Below, piece by piece: positions 56,459 through 64,000 of a stretch of DNA of 64,000 nucleotides. The number at the start of each line of letters is the position of its first letter. Positions within the stretch are counted from its first letter, which is position 1. Under the pieces are notes generated by a model, which had not been told where the DNA came from, did no database searches, and saw only the letters and a program-made list of their open reading frames with translations. The DNA comes from Bacteroidales bacterium (GTDB taxonomy: Bacteria; Bacteroidota; Bacteroidia; Bacteroidales; Lentimicrobiaceae), in NCBI GenBank assembly GCA_016709025.1, contig JADJEQ010000021.1, forward strand, positions 47,986 through 111,985. The letters are read 5' to 3'. The position numbers and the translations under genes are program-made.

Positions 56459-57496
56459 ATGAAAAGAAGACTTTTAAAATTGTTAAAAATAATCGGCTTT
56501 ACACTTCTTGTATTATTGGTTGGATTGATCATATTGATATTTTTTACCGGACCTAAACTACCTGACAATACGGATGCAATAATTGAAAATGCTTTAAGTT
56601 CAGATATTCCGGAACTGGTTAAAGGGAAATCGGGCTATGTAATCTCTGACAACCATAAAATCTGGTATGAATCAATTACTCCAAATGACACAAATAAAGG
56701 AGCAATTTTATTATTCATGGGAATATCCAATGATGCTTTGGGTTGGCCGCAAAAATTTCTTGACAGATTGGTTGAAAACGGGTATCAGGTAATAAGGTAT
56801 GATTACAGAGGAACAGGCTTATCTGATTGGTTTGAAAACTGGGAAAACAAACCGTACTCCCTATCTGATTTGGCAAAAGATGCAAAAATAATACTTGATA
56901 CTTTGCAAATAAAAAAGGCAAATCTTGTAGGAGTCTCTTTAGGCGGAATGGTTGCACAACAATTTGCAATTGATCATACCGATAGAACGATGACGCTGAC
57001 ATCCATCATGTCATCCGGCAATATTATTGACAAAGAAATACCTGAAATATCAAAAAGTATTGTCTTTGATTTAGTTAGAATCGGTATCAAATACAGTATT
57101 ATTCCCAATGAAAGAAATACAATAAAATTGCATCTGGCAGCAAGAGTAATTCTTCGTGGAGATGCGGATTACGACATTGATGTAAAGAGCATAAGTGAAC
57201 AGGTTCTGTATAATTTAAGAAAAAGGAGAGGCTACAACCTGAATGCATCAGGACAACATCACGAGGCGACCTATCGTTCAGGTTCCCGTTATGATAAATT
57301 AAAAGAATTGAAATTGCCTGTATTGATTATTCATGGAATAAATGATCCGTTTATCCCGATTGACCACAGTAAGAAATTGGCAACGATAATTCCTGATTCA
57401 AAAACAAAATGGTTTAAAAATATGGGACATGATTTCCCGGAAAATCTGATAGATTCAATATCAAATGAGATTATTTTAAATATTGAAAGAGAATAG
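56459..57496 (+). CDS. membrane-anchored alpha/beta hydrolase, 345 aa
   Basis: Start at 56459 (MKRRLLKLLKIIGFTLLVLLVGLIILIFF), an N-terminal membrane anchor. The hydrolase fold has LLFMGISNDALGWPQKFLDRL, RYDYRGTGLSDWF, the nucleophile elbow VGVSLGGMVAQQFA with Ser160, LPVLIIHGINDPFIPIDHSKKLA with the acid Asp, and the catalytic His in KNMGHDFPENLID. Related to epoxide-hydrolase/haloperoxidase-like esterases; the substrate cannot be told. This is the largest intact gene of the AT-rich region and is preceded by the dispersed repeat. Confidence 0.88.
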   Translation: MKRRLLKLLKIIGFTLLVLLVGLIILIFFTGPKLPDNTDAIIENALSSDIPELVKGKSGYVISDNHKIWYESITPNDTNKGAILLFMGISNDALGWPQKFLDRLVENGYQVIRYDYRGTGLSDWFENWENKPYSLSDLAKDAKIILDTLQIKKANLVGVSLGGMVAQQFAIDHTDRTMTLTSIMSSGNIIDKEIPEISKSIVFDLVRIGIKYSIIPNERNTIKLHLAARVILRGDADYDIDVKSISEQVLYNLRKRRGYNLNASGQHHEATYRSGSRYDKLKELKLPVLIIHGINDPFIPIDHSKKLATIIPDSKTKWFKNMGHDFPENLIDSISNEIILNIERE

Positions 57497-57762
57497 GAAT
57501 AATATTTTAAAATTAGCTCAAGCATTAATAATGACATGAATGCAATATATCGCTTACTTAGGGAGTATTGCAATTTAATGATTATTGCGCATGCCTTGTC
57601 TGGCAAGCATGTAAAATAAAGAGGTTTTATGTGTTTAAGTTTTTCGTGGAAGGCCCGATATTGGGGAAGTCATTATATTAGCAGGGAAATCCGGCAATGG
57701 GTGAGAGGCTTTGGTGGGTGTGGATAAGCTGGAAATATACGCTATGTTACGTATATTTGATC

Positions 57763-57769
57763 GTTAGGC
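57763..57769 (+). repeat. attC-like core GTTAGGC
   Basis: TCGTTAGGCC contains GTTAGGC, the commonest form of the integron core GTTRRRY, 14 bases before the ATG at 57784. The upstream gap 57497-57762 holds no gene. Confidence 0.4.
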
Positions 57770-57783
57770 CACATACTATAAAA

Positions 57784-58400
57784 ATGGATAAATTGAAGCT
57801 TGAAGAATTATTATCTCAGCTTGATAAAATGAATGACTTTATACTTCATTCAGGTAAAAAGCTTATAGAAACACATGGAATGTATCCATTTGATTTGTTT
57901 TGTGTCGCTATCTTAAATAGGACGGCGAATATTATTCGGGGGTATGTTGTTCTTGTGAGAGATGGTAACTTTATAGTCGCAGGAACATTAGTAAGAATTA
58001 CCTTGATAGTCTTATGAATATTTGCGTCAACGATTGTAGCATAAATATCGATGAGTTTTCAATGAAGGTTATGAGCGGAAAAAGCATAAGAAGTTTTGTG
58101 GATAAGAATAATAACAAGCTAAATGATAAATTCCTTGTTGAGGAACTCTCAAAAATAAAAGAATATGAATGGGTTGCCAAGTTATATGATGCAGGAAATA
58201 GATATGTACATCTTAGTGAAAAGCATATTTTCACTTCTTCTAAACTTGGAGAAGAACCAAGATCAATCATAGGAGGAATAAGGTTAAATGATGAATTTGT
58301 GAAAATCGAAGAAAAAATTGGAGGAACAAATTGGATGATTCAAATAACCTCTGGCATTCTAGAATTTATACACTTATGGATCAAACAAAAAGAAAGCTAA
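57784..58400 (+). CDS. DUF5677-like hypothetical protein, frameshifted
   Basis: Two frames make one gene. 57784-58017 gives MDKLKLEELLSQLDKMNDFI...NRTANIIRGYVVLVRDGNFIVAGTLVRIT. Adding one C at 58001-58002 continues it as LDSLMNICVNDCSINIDEFSMKV...EWVAKLYDAGNRYVHLSEKHIF...IQITSGILEFIHLWIKQKES to 58400, exactly 206 codons. The helical pattern with a conserved-looking 'R..LDSLMNI' and 'Y..GNRYVH' recalls the DUF5677 / HEPN-like group, but this is tentative. The first frame alone starts in a longer out-of-frame extension at 57697 that I reject. Confidence 0.65.
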
Positions 58401-58430
58401 GAAGGAGAATAATAAAAAGTACGTGGCTTA

Positions 58431-58468
58431 GAAGCACCTACCCATCACCAGGCTCTCGTAGGTGCTTC
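58431..58468. terminator. perfect 11-bp hairpin
   Basis: GAAGCACCTAC (58431-58441) pairs with GTAGGTGCTTC (58458-58468), 16-base loop, 31 bases after the stop of the DUF5677-like gene. Only a weak T-run follows, so it may be a terminator or another cassette-end structure. Confidence 0.5.
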
Positions 58469-58573
58469 TCTTCGAAAATTATTACTAAATTTGTTTTCAG
58501 CGCTTCCTGGGAAGCTGGTTGAATAAAAGCCCGGAAGAGGGTAGCTGCGGAAAGTTGTGCTTAATTTAATAAA

Positions 58574-58987
58574 ATGAGAAACATTTATTCAAAAATACTT
58601 TTTACATCTTTATTGTCAATTTATTTTTCTGGTTGTACTTCAGACAAAGAGATGGTACAATCTTACCTAAAAGAAATTGACATATCACTTAATGATGAGT
58701 TTAAAGTTATAAAATGTGAAACCGAAGGTGTTGCAGATTTCATTTTCCAGTGTGAAATAATTGTTACGTCTTCTGACTCGGAAAGACTCGTTAATCAGAT
58801 AAAATCACGGAATTATTTCACCTATGGCTTTCCTAAAATACAGCAATTAGAACAATATAAGGATGTTGATAAGCAAGCCTATTTTAAAGATGATTTCTAT
58901 TATGTTGATTTTTTCATTATCCTTCAACAACTAGAAAATCTATGTTGTTCTACCCATCCGAAAAAGGTTAAAATACACATATTATGA
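58574..58987 (+). CDS. hypothetical lipoprotein, 137 aa
   Basis: Lipobox FSGC (Cys21) in MRNIYSKILFTSLLSIYFSGC. The mature part starts TSDKEMVQSYLKEIDISLNDEFKVIKCETEGVADFIFQCEIIVTSSDSERL and ends FIILQQLENLCCSTHPKKVKIHIL. Two cysteine pairs may form disulfides. Not assigned. AT-rich; the last orphan gene before the integrative element. Confidence 0.72.
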   Translation: MRNIYSKILFTSLLSIYFSGCTSDKEMVQSYLKEIDISLNDEFKVIKCETEGVADFIFQCEIIVTSSDSERLVNQIKSRNYFTYGFPKIQQLEQYKDVDKQAYFKDDFYYVDFFIILQQLENLCCSTHPKKVKIHIL

Positions 58988-59250
58988 TGAATAAACTAAA
59001 TCTAAGCACAACAAATATGACTAAAACGAAGTCGACCCTCCAAAGCAAAATCGTAGCCATAAACTTTCTACGACCTGGATTTAAGTCAAGTGCTGAACGA
59101 CACCGACCCGCGGGGATGTTCCTGAAAGGGGATTCAATGTTTGGCACTGGTTTCATATCGGCGAGGTTGAAAAAAAATAACCGGATATTTTTTATTGCCA
59201 GTTATCCGGGCTGTATTTGCATTCCGGATAAACTTTCCGCTACAAAACAA

Positions 59251-59282
59251 AAAGCCCTGAAGCATTCACTTCAGGGCTTTTT
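59251..59282. terminator. strong bidirectional terminator
   Basis: Stem AAAGCCCTGAAG (59251-59262) pairs with CTTCAGGGCTTT (59269-59280) around a 6-base loop, with T-runs on both strands. On the minus strand it directly follows the tRNA/tmRNA-like 3' end next to it, which is the usual arrangement of such genes. Confidence 0.85.
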
Positions 59283-59283
59283 C

Positions 59284-59299
59284 GTGGAGATGGCGGGAA
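59284..59299 (-). other. truncated tRNA/tmRNA 3' end; candidate attachment site
   Basis: The minus strand reads TTCCCGCCATCTCCAC, which looks like the 3' half of a T-stem (TTCCCGC), an acceptor strand (CATCTCC) and discriminator of a tRNA or tmRNA, followed by a terminator. The upstream sequence needed for the T-loop (GTTCGA) and the rest of the RNA is absent; unrelated DNA begins at about 59300. Integrative elements commonly insert exactly here, so this would be one end (att core) of the element carrying the genes that follow. The intact RNA gene and integrase should be at the other end, outside the window. Confidence 0.45.
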
Positions 59300-59383
59300 A
59301 CTCCCCTCTCTCCAAATACCTTGTCAATGCCGGAAACTTTGTTTTTCTATTTTTTCTATTGAGGTTATTGTTTCTATTCTTTT

Positions 59384-59759
59384 CTACTCTTTTCCTTTTG
59401 AAAGCCGCTCTTCAAGCCTCCCTATTTCCTTAAGCAATTCTGTAATCTGGAGTTCCTTTTCTTTAAGATGACTTGTCAGAAGTTCAATCGTCGTCTCTTT
59501 TTTGTTCATCAACAGACTTTCTGCAGGCATCGACTGTTCGTCACCCTCCATATTCCAATCCCCATCCAGAAGCCATCTCGGGTTCAGGTTCTCAAAACTT
59601 GCAAACAACTTAACGTAATGCCTTTTGCAGGGATGGGTTATTGCCGCTCAGCCAGTTATTACAGCCTGTCTTGAAATCCCGAGTCTTTTGCTACTTGTTG
59701 CTGAGAAATATCCTTAATTTTTAAAAATGCTCAACCCGCTGATTCAGATGATAATTCAT
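59384..59759 (-). CDS. XRE-family (CI-like) transcriptional regulator, four homopolymer frameshifts
   Basis: The open frame (59384-59608) is the C-terminal part: FASFENLNPRWLLDGDWNM, the usual post-HTH sequence of phage-type repressors, then a coiled coil (LTSHLKEKELQITELLKEIGRLEERL). Upstream, the HTH is present in pieces. Adding a T in TTTTTAAAA, an A in GGATTTC and an A in GTAATAAC, and removing a T in CGTTAAG, yields 126 codons from the ATG at 59759. The result has MNYHLNQRVEHFLKIKDISQ, QQVAKDSGISRQAVNNW, LSGNNPSLQKALRKLF. This is a complete 125-aa HTH_3 regulator. It is divergent from the gene at 59888 with operator-like sites between them, so it probably acts as the element's repressor. 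Confidence 0.75.
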
Positions 59760-59800
59760 CACCATCTAAAATTTATTTTACCAAACATTATTTAATTGAG

Positions 59801-59871
59801 AATATGTACATAGATTTGCTGACAATGAACAATTTTGTACAAAGATAGTACATTAACTGTACTAATGCAAT
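59801..59871. promoter_or_regulatory. divergent promoter/operator region with four GTAC sites
   Basis: GTAC-centred sites (ATGTACAT, TTGTACAA, AGTACATT, TGTACTAA) lie at 59806-59809, 59837-59840, 59848-59851 and 59859-59862. The last three are exactly 11 bases apart and the first is 31 from the second, so all fall on one helix face. TAGATTTG (59811-59818, plus) and TATCTTTG (minus strand, 59847-59840) are exact -7 boxes touching these sites. This is the layout of a lysogeny-type switch controlled by the XRE protein. Confidence 0.6.
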
Positions 59872-59887
59872 ACTAAACAAAGAAAAA

Positions 59888-60115
59888 ATGAATAAATCTG
59901 AACTACAAAAGCTAAAAATGCAACTGCCAAAGCATTATGCAAAGCTCATTAAGGAGAAAACAGGTAAATCCTACAGCTCAATTTTCAAAACCTTCCATGA
60001 AGGCAGCGATCTTATAGTAATTGAAGTCGTTGACGCTGCGCTTGAAATACTCTCAGAGCGGAAAATAAAGGATGAGGAACGGGCTAAAAAACTGGCCGAA
60101 CTCTGTTTAAACTAA
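59888..60115 (+). CDS. small Cro-like / mobile-element regulatory protein, 75 aa
   Basis: MNKSELQKLKMQLPKHYAKLIKEKTGKSYSSIFKTFHEGSDLIVIEVVDAALEILSERKIKDEERAKKLAEL. The first 45 residues have the rhythm of an HTH (AKLIKEKTGKSYSSIFKTFHEG), followed by a charged helix. Such proteins occur next to repressors in Bacteroidota phages and integrative elements. It is divergent from the XRE gene and is the first gene of the plus-strand run leading to the primase. DNA binding is inference. Intact. Confidence 0.7.
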   Translation: MNKSELQKLKMQLPKHYAKLIKEKTGKSYSSIFKTFHEGSDLIVIEVVDAALEILSERKIKDEERAKKLAELCLN

Positions 60116-60247
60116 AAAAGACTGCGTCCCCACGCATCAAACCTCACTTGTCATGCTGCCATCAACCCGCAAAACCAGGACCCGTAGCCCACCCGGCTGG
60201 GGCCGCTATGATCTCAGGCCACTCTTCGAGAAACGATTGCTTCAACA

Positions 60248-60334
60248 ATGGAAAGCACAAAATGCATACGCTTCATTATCCTTACCATCCTCATTGCACT
60301 CGCTGAGCTCTTCATCCTCTTATCACTATTCTAA
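60248..60334 (+). CDS. very small membrane peptide, 28 aa
   Basis: ATG at 60248 encodes MESTKCIRFIILTILIALAE...LFILLSLF and a TAA at 60332: one hydrophobic helix with a short charged start. Its stop lies 2 bases before the primase ATG at 60337, a spacing that suggests a real gene in the operon. A longer frame from 60153 (MLPSTRKTRTRSPPGWGRYDLRPLFEKRL) overlaps it; its first ~40 residues could be another small gene, but it is extended only by the shifted primase frame. Function unknown. Confidence 0.4.
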   Translation: MESTKCIRFIILTILIALAELFILLSLF

Positions 60335-60336
60335 CC

Positions 60337-63300
60337 ATGTACGTCGAACAAAACACCGGAAGGCTAACATAATTGACATTCCCGCCGAACTTATGCCGGC
60401 AGTCAGGGAAGCCCTGGAAACACAGTCAACATCTCACATCCACAACGATCTCTCAAAGAGCAAAAGGCTCCTGCGGAGCCTTGCCAAACTCATAAACCAG
60501 GAATGCGGAAACACTGGGGTAAATATGCGCTATATCGACCTGGATAAGATTTACGAGGCAACCGACGGCGGGCTGTCTGTATTTCAGCACTATTTCCTAA
60601 TGTCGATCTCAACAATCCCAAAGCTTTCTTTTCAATCCGTGATAATGATGAAACCCCTTCAGCCAGGATAACTTGGTATGACCAGTACTGGAGGATCACC
60701 GATTTCGGCAACCAGTCCGAAGTCAATGGCCTAAAGGCGTCGATTTCGTCATGTGGCGGGAAAACCTGAATTTCTATGAGGCCCTTATCTATGTTGAACA
60801 GGTCGTTATCGGTCGCACGATCGAAGGGAAAGAATTTCAGAAAATCAAATGGGCACCCAACTATGAAATGCGGGAAATGCTGCCCTCTGATAAAAAGGGA
60901 GCCTATAACTTTATCTATAAAGAAAAACCCACCCCGGAAGACCTTGCCGCTATCGGCCGCTACGTCACGGCAGACACCCTGATCACTTTCATTGCAGGGT
61001 GGTCGAACAATACGAATACTGCGGAAGTCCAAAAAGCTTAACCGCGATGTCGTTCATATCTTCAAATCCAACAAGGATTACCCCATCTTCCTGTTCGATT
61101 ACGGCACCTTCCAAAAGCTCTACCGGCCCCACGAGATGGAGAAAGAAAAACCGGTTTCTCTACATCGGCCAGAAACCAAAAGAATTCATTTACGGCCTGG
61201 AACAACTGAAAGAATGCAGCAATGAATTTTCGATGAAAAAGAGGCAGATATCGCTCCTCCCCAGGATAAACCATCGGCAAAGTCCGGGATCTTTTCCGCT
61301 GCTCTGGGGAGAGCGATGCCTTAAACCTGCACAGCCTCGGTTTCCACGTCTATTGGCTCAACAGCGAATCCGCCGAATGCCCTGATGAGCAATTTAAGCA
61401 GGTGAACGAGTTATGTGAAAACCATTACCAAATTATGGACCTGGACAAAACAGGAAGGGTCCAGGCGCTCCGGAATGCCCTCAAACATATAAGCCAGTAC
61501 ACCATAGAACTGCCAAACTGGCTTACACGCAAAAAGGATTTCAGGGCAATCCATGCAAAGATTTAAAGGACTTTATCAACCTGAGCGGAGAACATCAGGA
61601 CCAGACATATTACAATTTTCTGGTACTGAAAACAATGCGAACAGAATTAAATTCTGGAACAAAAACTGAGGATGAAAAACCGGGAAATGGACATACTCGC
61701 TGAACATTGAAGACTTTTATTTCTTCCTGAAGGCGAACGGTTTTATCAAATTGAATCCTCTTACCACAAGAATGCTGAATTCTGCTATGCCTGGATACAG
61801 GGAAAGGTAGTTGAGCTCATCGATCCGAATTCTATAAAAAGAATCGTCAAGCGGTCACCCGGGAATGGATCAAGGATAAGAACCTAATGGATGCAAAAAC
61901 CTGCTTAACAAGATAAACACCAGCAACCAAATCACAGAAGCAAACCTGCAGTCAATCGATGAAAACAAAACTGAACTTCAGAAATTTTGACCGGTTCACT
62001 GAATACATCAATTTCCGGAACGGATCCTGAAGATCACGAAAGACAAAATTGAGAAGGTTAAACACGAAGAACTGCCGAATTACATCCTGGGAAAAATCAC
62101 TGTCAACAACAAGAAGATAACCCACCTTATCGACCGCGATATCCGTCACATCACAGAACCGGCCATCTCAGTTGAGGCAACAAATGAATTTCAGGCCCTC
62201 ATCGACCGGCTTGCCCTGGCAAAGAACGAAGATGAGAGGGAGCTTATTAACCTGAAATGGCCGTTTTGAAGAAATTGATAAATACACTGTTGTTATCAAC
62301 GATGAAAACTTCATCTATGCCCTCTTCCTGCGCGATCTGGCCCGTATCCAGTGGCGCAAGGAAGTTGAGAAAAAGGAAAAACTCACTGATGTTGAACAAA
62401 AGGAAGAGCAACTCGCACTGGCCAACCTTCTCTTTGTAATCGGATATCATTGTGCGCAGTATAAGGATCCTGCAAAGCCTGGTTAACCTTCCTGCAGGAC
62501 ATGAAGATCAGCGATGTTGGCCAGAGCTCCGGCCGCCCGGAAAGTCAATCCTGAGCGAAGCTCCTATGTATGTCCGGTCAACATTCCGCAAAGGCGGCCG
62601 GCGTCTCGATGAAAACGATGAATACAAGTTTTTTCTACGATGGGCTTACAGAGTTTCACGATTACCTGTTCATCGATGACTATGCCGAATATGCCGAAAT
62701 CGCCAAGCTCTACAACGATATCACCGGTCCCCGGGAAGTAAACCCCAAAAACTACTCAGCAATTACGCTTGAGTATAAAGATCCGGGAAAATGCTCATTA
62801 ACTCAAACTATGAATTAATGCTCAACGATTCCAGCGCCCTGGCCAGGCTGCTGAATTCCGGAGTTTCTGACTATTACCACCAATCAACCAAATACAACGA
62901 TTATAAAGAGACCCGCTCGCCCATGAGCAAATTCGGCCGAAGGATCTATGATGATTTTACCGACGAGGAATGGATTAAGTTTTTCAACCTGGTGGCCTAT
63001 TGCATTCAGCTCACCATGCGGTTCTATAAAATTCAGCCCCCCATGGTAAACCTCGAGAAGCGTCAGCTCCGCCGCATCATGGCCCAGGGACTGGGTAAAG
63101 ATGAGTCATTCTTTAAATGGGCAAATGAATTCTTTATAGCTCCAACAAAAGAATTTATAGAAGCCGGTCTGAAGGATAGCAAACAACGGATTTCACCTCC
63201 CGGCGTTGGATACCTGAATTCCTATATCATCCGTGAAAATGCTTTCACATCACTTAAATCCAGGCTTTCAAAAGAAACAGGAATTGACTACCGGTCCGGA

Positions 63301-63456
63301 AAATTCAAGGACCATTTAAAAGCCTGGTGCGAATACAAAGGCTTTGAACTTAATCCGGAAGAATTCTGCAAAAGTTCACTGAAGGAAAACCCGCGTATCA
63401 TCAAAACAATTAAAGGCAATACGGTCGAATGTTTTATATCTCAACCAAAGACGTAA
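60337..63456 (+). pseudogene. primase (TOPRIM) - SF3 helicase gene of an integrative element, multiply frameshifted
   Basis: Replication gene broken into many frames, each coding and in the right order. The N-terminus is MYVEQNTGKANIIDIPAELM after one repair at 60359-60362. A primase-like domain has IYEATDGGLSVFQHYFPNV, FSIRDNDETPSARITW and WRITDFGNQSEVNG. The TOPRIM domain is at about 61290-61460: RCSGESDALNLHSLGFHVYWLNSES and MDLDKTGRVQAL. The helicase part has a Walker A-like SSGRPGKSILSEA (62520-62560), Walker B-like DYLFIDDY (about 62660-62685) and INSNYELMLND, as in SF3 / D5-type helicases. The last 220 residues (62791-63456) are intact. At least a dozen single-base indels, mostly in short runs. 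Total about 1040 aa when joined. Errors and decay cannot be told apart here. Confidence 0.75.
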
Positions 63457-63518
63457 AAGTCGTTAATACTGATCCTGATCCGACCAGGAAAACACAGACA
63501 ACCTAAATTTAGAATTCG

Positions 63519-64000
63519 ATGAAAAGCCGCCGTTCTAGTACTGAACAAATCAGGCTGGACCGCACAGTCAGCCTTGTCTTCGATATCAGGGTGAAGGACT
63601 TTCACCGGCCATCCACAAAGCGGGTCTCTCTGGAGCCACGCCTGGTGGCCATCTACCTTCAGAAAGAACTTGGAAGAAATCATACCCGGCAATTGCCAGG
63701 TATTTTGGGAAGAAAGCCCATTCAACCTGCCAGTGACCCACCGGTCTGCCGCAGCACGTGGTTTGAGACTGATCCCATCTTCCGGAAGAAGGTACTCGAG
63801 TGCATTGAGCTATACAACAACTATGAGATAGATCGCATGAAACAGCGCTATAACCTTCATTTCCTCATTGCCCGGGAAGGTGTCCGGGTGTCAGGTCCGG
63901 ATTGCACAGTTTACTTGCCGGCAGAAAAATATGACAGCATGGATGGAATCCTGAAGGAACGTATTAACCGCCTTGTCAAAAAACATCATTACGCCTTGCA
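63519..64000 (+). CDS. DnaA C-terminal-domain-like DNA-binding protein (partial, runs off the window)
   Basis: The frame opens at the ATG at 63519 (MKSRRSSTEQIRLD). VKDFHRPSTKRVSLEPRLVAIYLQKELGRNHTR resembles the DnaA domain IV lead-in (R-x-x-x-PR-x-x-A-x-YL-x-x-E). The expected continuation, RAIARYFGKKAHST, like the DnaA signature 'GxxFGxRDHST', is present in the next frame if one base is added near 63690. A further shift returns to TDPIFRKKVLECIELYNNYEIDRMKQRYNLHF. So this is a DnaA-HTH-like protein with two or more frameshifts, continuing past 64000. Next to the primase it may define an element-borne replication origin; that is inference. Confidence 0.55.
   Translation, partial: MKSRRSSTEQIRLDRTVSLVFDIRVKDFHRPSTKRVSLEPRLVAIYLQKELGRNHTRQLPGILGRKPIQPASDPPVCRSTWFETDPIFRKKVLECIELYNNYEIDRMKQRYNLHFLIAREGVRVSGPDCTVYLPAEKYDSMDGILKERINRLVKKHHYAL

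Noticed and set aside
59284..59360. A complete tRNA gene at the element junction
   Set aside because: Only the T-stem 3' half and acceptor strand are present; no T-loop, anticodon arm or matching 5' acceptor follows on the minus strand.
58984..59433. 149-aa plus-strand frame
   Set aside because: Crosses the terminator and the att-like junction and overlaps the XRE gene on the other strand; no domain visible.

Overview
The window reads as Bacteroidota (Bacteroidales-like) chromosome, probably from a metagenome or draft assembly. Support comes from several secreted proteins with type IX secretion (T9SS) C-terminal sorting domains, family-specific proteins (DUF5020, Porin_10-type porin, GH97), a 663-aa GyrB, candidate promoters of the Bacteroidota TAnnTTTG form, and the near absence of Shine-Dalgarno sequences.

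Layout. 1-5.2 kb: the end of a T9SS cargo gene, then a TPR protein and an outer-membrane barrel in one operon. 5.2-6.2 kb: a dense array of palindromic REP-like repeats. 6.4-8.4 kb: gyrB with a clear terminator. 8.7-12.5 kb: small barrel, esterase, porin. 13-16.4 kb: GH13 lipoprotein amylase (frameshifted) and a GH125 mannosidase. 16.7-16.9 kb: an implausible poly-G/C tract, followed by a YefM/YoeB-type toxin-antitoxin pair, a secreted isochorismatase-like hydrolase, two coupled small genes, DoxX and a DUF5020 protein. 20.7-24.6 kb: glycyl-radical activase and a hydroxyproline-dehydratase-like glycyl-radical enzyme. 25.3-30.6 kb: GH97 glycosidase, transketolase, methyltransferase. 31.2-35.4 kb: a 1375-aa S8 protease with PKD, CUB-like, GEVED and dockerin-like modules. 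36-42 kb: DUF4256, a membrane protein, kynureninase and tryptophan 2,3-dioxygenase, and a delta-60-repeat T9SS protein.

43-58.5 kb is a different kind of DNA: AT-rich orphan genes (lipoproteins, secreted proteins, a DUF2007/zinc-ribbon pair, an alpha/beta hydrolase) on both strands. Several are followed by a CACACAAC- or GCCAACAC-type motif and a long imperfect inverted repeat, and several are preceded by CGTT(R)RRY-type motifs. This resembles an integron-like cassette array with attC-like sites, but no integrase is visible. Three related T9SS cargo genes sit at its edges or within it.

59.3-64 kb looks like the left end of an integrative element. A terminator and a truncated tRNA/tmRNA 3' end give a candidate attachment site. 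They are followed by an XRE repressor divergent from a small Cro-like gene, four GTAC operator-like sites between them, a primase (TOPRIM) - SF3 helicase gene, and a DnaA-C-terminal-like protein running off the window.

An important caveat is that many genes are broken by single-base changes in homopolymer runs (GH13, DUF4256, at least five genes of the 44-58 kb region, four in the XRE gene, about a dozen in the primase). Large core genes are intact. The reading frames can be restored exactly, so these are either assembly errors in low-coverage or strain-variable DNA, or recent decay of accessory genes.
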